From NCBI GenBank assembly GCA_026874595.1, contig CM049309.1:4500076-4564075 (forward strand): a DNA stretch of 64,000 bases, written 5' to 3'. Numbering within the stretch: the stretch's first letter is position 1; each line of letters begins with the position of its first letter. This DNA comes from Sipunculus nudus. Taxonomy: Eukaryota > Annelida > Sipuncula > Golfingiida > Sipunculidae. The notes under the pieces were generated by a model. That model was not told the DNA's origin and ran no database searches. It worked only from the letters and a program-made list of their open reading frames with translations. Position numbers and translations under genes: made by a program. Of the stretch, positions 55,621-64,000 are shown one piece after another.

Positions 55621-55895
55621 TACAGTGGAGTTTCGTATATCCAAAGATGGTTTATCTGAAATTGTTCATCCAAAATTTTAAAAAATTGAGAACCATTTAT
55701 CTGAAATCTGAACAATGACAAAATTGTAGAAAAAATGGTATAAAAAATCACCTAATTCAAAACATTCGTAGCCATTTAAGCAGTGATACCCATTGCGAAC
55801 TAATTAATGCACATAAGCGCTAGTATTTGATAATGTCCAGAACTTGGCGGTAATCAAGATGCAGTTCTATGTCAGATAAACGACACTCTACTGTA
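55621..55895. mobile_element. 275-bp pogo-like MITE
   Basis: The left end TACAGTGGAGTTTCGTATAT and the inverted right end (TACAGTAGAGTGTCGTTTAT in reverse complement) match. TA at both borders fits a TA target duplication. The interior has TTATCTGAAA repeats and no coding frame. Confidence 0.7.
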
Positions 55896-56326
55896 CTCGC
55901 ATATGTTGCTACCGGAAATCATGTTTGAAGAGTGAGACCCCACCAAGGAGATGAAAGTTCAGTGCAGCAGTGATTATCAGCAGGAGATTTATCAGAGCAA
56001 CATTTATGGGAAAGGAAATGTAAAACAGAACTGAAATTATTTACGTACTAGTATTTAATTAAATTTTGAAGTTTAATTAAGTAAATAGTTTTGAAGATCT
56101 GAAGCTTTCAGAACAGACATGATGTATGATGGACTGGCGGGTCTAGGTCTGTACCATGTCAAACTGACAATACAGGGTTTTAACATTGATCATTCACTGC
56201 AGTATTAATTACAGTATTTAGAATAAATCTAATTTATGACAAAATTCAGCTATTTGTATATTAGTCCTAAAGAATTATTCTAACAGAAAGAAGTGAAACA
56301 AGCCCACGGGGTGATTATGGGGCTAA

Positions 56327-57205
56327 TTGTATCCGCCAAAACAAAGTTTTGCAGATACTATGTTTTTGACCGGGTCTCACCACTGCTGTATTCGTTTTCG
56401 GAGAAATCCTCTGAGACTACTGGACAGAATTTTCCGAAATTTGCACCAATTATCAGGTCACATGTAAACTGGTACCTAACCATTCGGCATTGAACTCTGA
56501 CCTTTCCTGTCTCCAGTGCATCCATCTGTGCGTCTGTTTTGAGATATAAACCCACATATCTTCAGACTTGTTTGACCAATCAAGAAAAAAATTTTGTACA
56601 AATGTAGCCCTTGGATAGCTTTATAACAAAAACAAAAAATGATGGCGCCACCTGTAACCATTTTTGCACAGCATCCATCTGTTCTTCTGCCTTGGGTTAA
56701 AATCACTCTTATCTGCAGTGGTTTGGCTAATCACCAAAAATTCAGCTTGTATACATCCTGGATAGCTTTCTTGATTTTGACAGGTGGCGCCACCTACATT
56801 CACGTTCACACTGCAGACATCCATGCTTATATCTCCGGACTAGTTTGACGAATCTTCCGGTAAAATTTGTATGTGTTTAGATCTTATATAGCTCATAATC
56901 ATACAAGAAACTGGTGGCACCACCTGCAACCATTTTTGCACAGCATCCATCTATTCGTTTGAACTAGGCTAAAATCACTCATATCTCGGCAGTGGTTTGA
57001 CCTATTCACCTGAAATTTGGCATGCGTATACATCTTGAATAGTTTCTCCTCCAAATTACAGGTGGTGTTCAGTGGCAGACATCCATGCTAATATGTAACA
57101 CATCTAACTCTATTTCCCCTTGCCATTCAATCCATGCCTCACTTCCCCGTCCTACTCTGATTTTGGCGGATATATGTAGTCGCTTGTCGACTACCCAAAT
57201 TCTAG
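56327..57205 (+). mobile_element. Helentron-like element, family B copy 2 (879 bp)
   Basis: It begins TTGTATCCGCCAAAACAAAG with a 5' fold-back to TTTTGCAGATA, then ACTATG. It ends with GGCGGATATAT, the hairpin GTAGTCG-CTTGT-CGACTAC (57176-57194), 7 nt, and CTAG at 57202-57205. Internal modules include GGTGGCGCCACC (56783-56794) and decayed versions at about 56642 and 56911. It is a compact relative of 1695-6065, on the opposite strand. Confidence 0.8.
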
Positions 57206-58270
57206 TTATCTTTGTATGCTCATGTTTTACACAGCTTTGCATTTCTACCTCTAGAAATGCCTAGATATTTCTTTATCCTAAGCATATATAGTAAATAAGA
57301 ATCTGAGGTCTGGTTAAACCATAAAAAAAATTCATATTTATAAAAAATTTAGATGGAATAAATATATACAGAATCCTTACACATTGTCATGAAGTGAATT
57401 TTACATTTCCCAGGAACTGCCTCTTTAGCATGGTTCTGAGCTCTTTAATCTGAGGAGGGATCAGTTTTAATTAATATATTCAACATTCTAAGAATCTCAG
57501 TGTGTGTTACCTTTTTATGGTCATTTTTATCTGGATATCTTGGTCCAAAATTTATATTTCATGTACTTGCTTTTTCATACATTATTTCTGTAAATGTAGA
57601 GTATTTGGTTATTGCTGATTGATGTCAGTTTTACTTTTTATCTTTGCATTATTGTGCCCTATCATCAGCCAAGGGGTTTCTGCTCAATTTGCAAAGTTAC
57701 TTAAATCTTCTATCAGATACCTGTTTTCAAGAAGGGGCAAGTGGTTTGTCAAAAACACCCACTGCTGTCACATGCCAAATGCAAATTTTTTTTATTCAGT
57801 TTGTGCATTCATTTAGAGACCTATAGTATTTTCTGTTTTGGTTGAACAAACCATTTTTAAAACCTAATCAAGAAGGCGATTTCAAATCATTTTCATCAAA
57901 CAGTACAACTGTCCCAAACTGTTCAAACACAGTTCTTTCTGCATTTTGCAACACATGAAATTTACTAACTTTTCTTTAGAATAATTTACAAACATGTTAG
58001 TACTTATACCTTTGTGATGCATGAAACAATTTGAAACAGTTTATTTTTCAGCATTGGTCAAAAACTTTTGTTTGTTTTAGGGGTTAATGACACATCTTTG
58101 TATACCCCTAATGTCAATTTTTGATACTGCATAAAGGTAAGATGACAATACCCATTGTCTGTTGGAGTTAGATATTAAGATGTGTTGGTGTCAAACATAT
58201 ATCAATGTCCTTTACATCCTTTTTTAGAGTTTTATTACAGATTCATGCCAATTATCCACAAACTTTAGTC
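57206..58270. other. Intergenic AT-rich DNA, nothing recognised
   Basis: No exon or element ends are visible. Two overlapping short frames at 57619-57826 have no features. Confidence 0.5.
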
Positions 58271-58284
58271 ATATAAAGTGTGTA

Positions 58285-58528
58285 ATGTGAGGCCTGGACA
58301 GTCAAGTGGTAAAACGCCCAGCTCTCTCCGCTGGCGATCGGGTTCAATCCCTGGCGTAGCTATGAGAATGGGTTCTAGTGGCCCGTCCAAGGTTGGTGGT
58401 TTTCTCCAGGTTCTCCCATTTCCTTCACCTCTAGAAACTAACAAACGTCACCATCTGAGCCATGGGGAGTGCCGCAATTAGTGATAATAATGATTTGTAT
58501 AATCCATGTAAAATAAATAAAGCTTATA
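58285..58528 (+). mobile_element. tRNA-derived SINE
   Basis: The head has an A-box region (GTCAAGTGGTAAAACGC) and a perfect B box, GGTTCAATCC (58341-58350). It is followed by a conserved central domain (GGTGGTTTTCTCCAGG, CTCCCATTTCC) of the kind found in several metazoan SINE families, and an AATAAATAAAG tail. The head lacks a proper acceptor stem, so it is not a functional tRNA gene. Confidence 0.8.
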
Positions 58529-60407
58529 AAAACTTAATTCTCGTGTTCAAATAAATATTACCATTTACCCAAAAGGTTGACATTTGCTCAAAAGTGTAAA
58601 GATTGTTTTACTAAACCTGTTTTTAAAATGCCCATGTCATAAATATCAGCTGCAGCTGTTCTGTTTTAATTTGTTACCATATTTACACAAATATTGTACA
58701 TCTTACATTTTGTTGGTTTTACATCTGTATTTATCTCTTTTAATTATACTCTAGTACTGTTCCTTTCATCTTGTTAACTGCTTCACACACTGATCAGAGA
58801 AGCTGTGCCATTATTACCTCTGCCAAGGTGGTTGATTTTTGGCTGGCATTAGTTTGATAGCAACATTACTCCAAAAATTATTAACAAATTTTGATGAAAT
58901 CTTTAGGACAGAGCTCTTGCAAATAATAAAAGGAACAATTGATTAAAATCCAGGGGTGATGTGGATCACCATCTTGATCCAGGTATTTTTAAAGTAAAAA
59001 TGCTGCATTTCTAACAATGCCATGTGGTGGAGGTCTGCACTCTCTGAGTGCCTTTCTAGTTTGTACTTGAAGCCATACCATAGTTTACTTGGATGAGAAG
59101 TAGAACCTCTGTGTACTGTTCTTGTAGTCTTACCCATGCTGTTATGGGGTCTGTTACATCACTCTTTAGATTTAAGTCAAGAAGTTATATACAAGTGACT
59201 ATGGTAACCAGCATAATGTCACAGTTGCAACAATGTATTAAAGCCCTCTCATGGACTCTTGTCTGAAAAATTATGTTGCAGGAACAGTCCCTTGGACTTT
59301 AGAATTATGAGGTTAATGATATATTTGTTATGCTGTATCTTTCTTGCTAATATAACATTTCTGTCTATTATGAGGGAGATATATATTACAAAGTGACTGC
59401 TCAAAATACAGTACATGATGTGGTGTGATGATATAATGACCAACAGTCATCTTTATTGTTGTAATGATACACTGGTGAACCAGTGCATTGTGATACAAGT
59501 TGAAGAATGCTATTGGAATTTAAAGTGATCCTGATACTCTGACAATATTTAATCATTGTAAGGAGAGCCAAGCCCTCCATTAAAAAGTGGTTGGTCATTA
59601 GTCAGAAAAATATTGGACAGCATTTGATAAGCAGCTTTTTCTGATACAAACTTTAATTTTAATGTTTGAAAAAGATTCTATGAAAGGTCAGTTTATTTAA
59701 TTAAACTAGGGTTATGGATCAGATTTTAAACTGCAACATACTTTAAGTGTATTAATAAACCTTGTATGTATAGCAATCATGAGTGCAATATTGCATTATG
59801 TATTGGGGTGAGGGAGGGGGGATTGTTATAGCTGTCGTAGTCTGAGACTTTGAAGTATTTTATTCTACTTCTCACACATGTACATATATAAACAATAATT
59901 AGTGAACTTGTCAGGTGCTATTACCTCAGGTGCTGTTAACTGGAGTTTCATACCTGTCAGTGGTTAGTAGACGTACATAGATGATCATGACGTGTCATGT
60001 GACAGAGACCCAGTGGTGCTAGGCCAGAAAATTAGGTAAATCTTACCAGTCAGCAGATGATGGTCTAATAAAATTCTGCTATATAGATCATGACTTTGTG
60101 TTTTCTTTACATAGATTCAGATTTCAAATCAATTTTGCTTCTCTGCAAGTAATGAACATCCTGAACCAGAATCACAAACCATATGGATGTCTGTATACAG
60201 CAAATTCAAAATCATTTGTTTTAAAAGCACCCTACTTTTCTGTTGCCTCACTTCCAAAAATCAGTCCTATCATTTGTTTACTCCCAATCATCATTCACAA
60301 TCATAAAGCATACATACACAAACTCTTGAAGGCCTATATATCTTACAATCCTTTATTTATAAAGATTTATTTATATAATTATAATTATATATAATAACAT
60401 ATATATA

Positions 60408-60453
<46 letters not shown>

Positions 60454-62143
60454 CAAAATATTCATGAGGATTGGCACAGATGCCCATTTTAGGAATGGCT
60501 CTTTCAAGCCTGATGACTGATATATACAAATCATTAACATATTTGTTGACATTTAGTCATTTTATCAAGGGTAGCAGAAATTATTCATCTGATCACATGA
60601 TTTAAGAACAGCAGTGTAATGTCACAAAAATTTTATATGTTACGATTTACAAATTACCTTTTTAAACCAAGATCTTTATAGGTTCAGTCCATGGGCTACA
60701 GGTGGCACTGTCTGATGAATGAGAATAAAAGATAGTAATATGAAAAGAATGAATGGTAAGGAATAATTATTATAATTAAGCCTTATGGGTTTCTGTTCTC
60801 ATGGAGACAGGAATACTCTACATGTCATAACATGCAGTTAAGACATTACACTGAATATCTGAGGTTCTAAAGAGATTTAATCATTTGACTTGGCTTGCCC
60901 CACCAGGGATTGCATATGGAACCTTAGGCTTCCAAGTTCAAAGCTTAACAACGGGGCTATGTCTGATTATATCATCCACAATACTCAATTTACCACAGAT
61001 GACAAACCTGAATGTTAATGCAACAACTTTTACCACTTAGTATTCAATATCTCAGCATTGTTGGATTAACAAATGACTGGTATCATTTCAATCTGGTACT
61101 TCATGATTTTACCAAATAATGGATCTTATATACCACGTTACACATGCCAAATATTGACCAACAAACACTGGTGTGAAAGCCAGCCAGCTGACATGAAGAT
61201 GCCCTGTCACAGATCAGTGGCCTCGTACGAAAGTTAACCATTAACAATATCCAGCATATAACCAAGATTCCTGTGACTCTCTATTAAATTCATAACATGG
61301 CTTCTGATTCAGTGGCTATGGCTGATTGTCACAAATCAGCTGATTCAGGGTATGAAAATAGGTCTACACCAGATACTCCTGAAGTTTAAAATAATCCATA
61401 TGACAACTTCTAAATAATACCCTTTTCACATGGCAACTGGCAGAAACAGGTTTGGTGCTTTCACACAGTAAATGAGCCAAAATGGTTAAAGCAAAAGCTC
61501 TGGTGTTAAGTGCATGCAGGTCATGCTTTCTTAAATGTCATGTGAAACAAAAGACCACACTTGACGTCACTTCATGTAAGTTATATGGAAGAAGGGGCTG
61601 GCCAAATGGAATTGATTCACATTTTACTGCTGTGTGAAACCATTATCTGCACTGAAAAGGGGTTCAATCCACATTCAGATGTGGATTGAAAATTGTTTAA
61701 TGAAAATGGATTCAATACACGTTAGGCATATGAATGCTCAATGCAGATTGAATACTATTTGAAGCCTTTTAGAATTGCCATGTGAATGGGGTATTTTGTC
61801 TAAATACTCTGCTTATATATATTCATTTTTATCTATATCATTTAGTAAACTCCTTAATTTAAAGCCATATTGAATCTTGTTATCTGATATTTTATGTCAA
61901 CAAGACGACATTGTCAGTGTATGCATGTAGCAGTGACAGTAGAACAAATTCAGATGCTAAGAATTTATCAGAGTTCATAGACCCTAAAAAATTTATATTT
62001 TAATTTACTCAAAATACAAAATAAGAAAATATACCTAATGTTCACCTATGAAAAGATGTACATAATTTAAAACCATAGTAGAACCTGGCTCACCAACTGA
62101 AGCTTTAGTTCCTATGGCACATGCAATACACTGAAAAAGAAAA
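58529..62143. other. Intergenic region with simple repeats
   Basis: No gene is seen. An (AT)n/(TATATC)n tract lies at about 60355-60455. Around 58815-58990 a phrase CTCTGCCAAGGTGG...GATGAAATCTTTAGGACAGA looks like an old dispersed element. Around 60890-60965 on the - strand a degraded tRNA-like head (ATAGCCCCGTTGTTAAGC) suggests an old SINE. Confidence 0.5.
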
Positions 62144-62144
62144 T

Positions 62145-62435
62145 CTTAAGGCCAAAAAAATAAAAGGTATGGTTCTCAGGCACCCCCCCGCGTCAATTTT
62201 TACACCCCGCATCAAAACTTTTTATTTTGCTTTTATCTTTCAAGAAGATAAATAATAAAATTTATGTAGTGCTTTTACCTGTTTAGCAAAAAAATTGTTC
62301 ATTTAATGCTTTTTCCTGATCATATGTCATTTTTATCAAAACATTCAAAAAAGGTAAAAAATAAAATATCACCTGCAGCAAATTCTGAAAAAAAAAATGC
62401 CTGAGAACCATACCTTCTTTTTTTTTTGGCCTAAG
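62145..62435. mobile_element. MITE with long inverted ends
   Basis: The left arm TAAGGCCAAAAAAATAAAAG + GTATGGTTCTCAGGCA is repeated inverted at 62396-62435 (TGCCTGAGAACCATACCTTC + TTTTTTTTTGGCCTAAGA). The arms are about 37 bp and nearly identical, around a 215-bp AT-rich core. No transposase. Confidence 0.8.
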
Positions 62436-62959
62436 ATATTCTCCATAATGAAAACCATAAGAAGTATAAATTCTAACAACTTCAGGATCAGTTTAACATT
62501 CCTATAAACATTAGCAAACACACTGGCATGTGCTCTCACATCATTAAGGTAATGCATTGTGCAGGCTTTATATTAAGCTTTTAACATGACATAACTATCT
62601 TCTATTATGTTTAGCTCATGTAACATATGTTACATACTCAAGCCTCTCACTTAACTTGATAAATGGCTATGGAATGATTATTTGATAAGATTTGACACGG
62701 TGCATGAACCCCTCACAATCATGACTGTCAGTAGAGGACATGATAATGACAATACAGCCATACTTCAACTGTCAGCAACTCAGCATCCAAATTACAGGGA
62801 AAACTGTACTAGATGTACAAATGTTCTGGATCAACCTGACTGGTCAGCCAGCCATTTTTGCCGCGTGTACAGTCTCTTCTTAGTTGCCATGACTCGACTG
62901 CCTGCAGGCACCTTTTATTTAACCTGAATACTCCAGACAGCGCTGGTGCAGCCTCTGGT

Positions 62960-63073
62960 TTAGCTGCTGCCTTCCTGTGCTAGCTCTACATGCGTAGTCT
63001 GTTCCCCATCTGCATCCTCCACTTGCTGCTGCACAAACACCTGCTGTGGAACTTGCTGTACTTGGTACATGGG
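62960..63073 (-). CDS. NFYC: Last coding exon of a Gln-rich protein, probably NF-Y subunit gamma
   Basis: Read on the - strand after ATTTCAG it encodes PMYQVQQVPQQVFVQQQVED, then DGEQTTHVELAQEGSS and a TAA stop (62960-62962). The YQ(V/I)QQV motif and acidic, Gln-rich end resemble the C-terminus of NF-YC, the histone-fold subunit that with NF-YA and NF-YB binds CCAAT boxes. The histone fold itself lies outside the window, so the name rests only on the tail. Another Gln-rich activator is possible. An AATAAA lies 41-46 bases after the stop on the - strand (62914-62919) and could be the polyadenylation signal. Confidence 0.6.
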   Translation of the reverse strand, partial: PMYQVQQVPQQVFVQQQVEDADGEQTTHVELAQEGSS

Positions 63074-63149
63074 CTGAAATAATCACACTACAAGGTTATT
63101 TCACCCAGCATAACTGTGTATAATTGCTAACATGTTTAATTTAGACACT

Positions 63150-63563
63150 GTTTGCTGCTGGGTGTTATTACCTGCGTATTAGAGAACTGTTGCTGCTGGG
63201 TGTTATTACCTGAGTATATGAGAACTGTTGCTGTTGGGTGTTATTACCTGTGTATTTGAGAAATGTTGTTGCTGGGTGTTATTACCTGAGTATTTGAGAA
63301 CTGTTGTTGCTGGGTGTTATTACCTGTGTATTTGAGAACTGTTGCTGGGTGTAATTACCTGTGTATTTGAGAACTGTTGCTGGGTTTAATTACCTGTGTA
63401 TTTGAGAACTGTTGCTGGGTGTTATTACCTGTGTATTTGAGAACTGTTGCTGGGTGTTATTACCTGAATATTTGAGAACTGTTGTTGCTGGGTGTAATTA
63501 CCTGTGTATTTGAGAACTGTTGCTGGGTGTTATTACCTGAGTATTTGAGAACTGTTGTTGCTG
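63150..63563 (-). repeat. 35/38-bp minisatellite made of the NF-YC-like exon end plus its splice donor, 11 units
   Basis: On the - strand each unit is GTAATAACACCCAGCAACA (sometimes with one more CAA) followed by GTTCTCAAATAC(A/T)CAG. The second part is the end of the exon (QQFSNTQ) and the first part the donor and start of the intron. The donor nearest the exon is at 63536, and ten further donor copies follow to about 63169. The true acceptor is at 63074. Confidence 0.95.
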
Positions 63564-63686
63564 GGCTCCGTCCTGGTCTGACTGGTTGGATACGGGCATG
63601 CTTGTTTGGATGATGATGGGTTGGCCTGCCTGTTTACCCTGCAGCTGCTGTTGTATTGACTGCAGCTGTGCCTGGGGAAGCTGCAC
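63537..63686 (-). CDS. NFYC: Penultimate coding exon of the NF-YC-like gene
   Basis: This 150-nt exon (50 codons, phase 0 at both ends) encodes VQLPQAQLQSIQQQLQGKQ, GQPIIIQTSMPVSNQSDQDG and AQQQQFSNTQ. It is a Gln-rich activation-domain type sequence. The ending QQQFSNTQ-PMYQVQQV across the junction compares well with the QQQFSxFxxxxxxYQIQQV region of animal NF-YC. The acceptor on the - strand is TGTACTGACAG and the donor GTAATA. Its last 27 bases are the source of the adjacent array. Confidence 0.62.
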
Positions 63687-64000
63687 CTGTCAGTACATAA
63701 ACAGTAATTGTTCAAGGTTTCTGTCCTGTTTTCTTTTTGTTTTTTTCAAATTTGGGATATTGTACATTCCAATGTAAGTTCCCAAGGCCTATCAAAAAGA
63801 ATAAGTATCAAGTATACACTAAGTTACTGACTGGGTTATCTTATAGTTTATCTACATTTAAGTTACTACATGGCTTCTAGCAATATTCTATATTTCACTT
63901 GCCCAGATGCATATATTTTATACTTCTTTTACCAACCGAGGCATTTTGTACTTCTTTGTTTAGTGTGACTATGAAAGCTACTGGGACATTTTCTACTTCT
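63687..64000. other. Intron of the NF-YC-like gene, nothing recognised
   Basis: AT-rich sequence upstream (in gene sense) of the last two exons. No further exon is visible before the window ends. Confidence 0.5.

Noticed and set aside
58285-58360. tRNA gene
   Set aside because: A and B boxes are present but there is no matching acceptor stem or anticodon arm, and a SINE body follows.

Overview
This window looks like nuclear DNA of an invertebrate animal, probably a bivalve mollusc. Coding exons are small and separated by AT-rich introns full of mobile elements. The gene content is metazoan: an extracellular-matrix peroxidase and what looks like a histone-fold transcription-factor subunit. 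The bivalve assignment is an inference from the style of the repeats and was not tested. LAYOUT: Positions 1-19.4 kb show no exon I can support. They hold a 21/22/44-bp minisatellite (865-8960) split by a 4.4-kb mobile element that itself contains another element, then unique AT-rich DNA, then an inverted-repeat transposon (15842-18667) containing a third element. From 19407 to 54061 the + strand carries the 3' part of a peroxidasin gene: LRR C-terminal cap, four Ig domains, the haem peroxidase domain, a coiled coil and a VWC domain. I define 15 exons whose splice phases join into one 1317-codon reading frame. The signal peptide and LRR repeats are not seen and probably lie upstream. From 62960 to 63686 the - strand carries the last two coding exons of a second, tail-to-tail gene with a Gln-rich C-terminus most like NF-Y subunit gamma. 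The 9 kb between the two genes hold a 3' minisatellite, several MITEs and a tRNA-derived SINE. MOST NOTABLE: at three exons in two genes, the last bases of the exon plus its 5' splice site have been copied in tandem into the downstream intron. At the VWC exon of peroxidasin there are about 50 intronic copies of a 53-bp unit, at the Ig3b exon two further copies, and at the NF-YC-like exon ten further copies of a 35/38-bp unit. Each true donor is therefore followed by decoy donors, and where I traced the frame, using a decoy leads to a stop codon. SECOND: four families of non-coding mobile elements share one plan: a terminal hairpin at the 5' end, another at the 3' end, a CTAG or CTTG terminus, insertion at a T-rich site, and no clear target duplication. 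They resemble non-autonomous Helentron/Helitron2 elements. They carry internal tandem modules, including a recurrent 12-bp palindrome and seven perfect composite nuclear-receptor-type motifs spaced about 289 bp apart.
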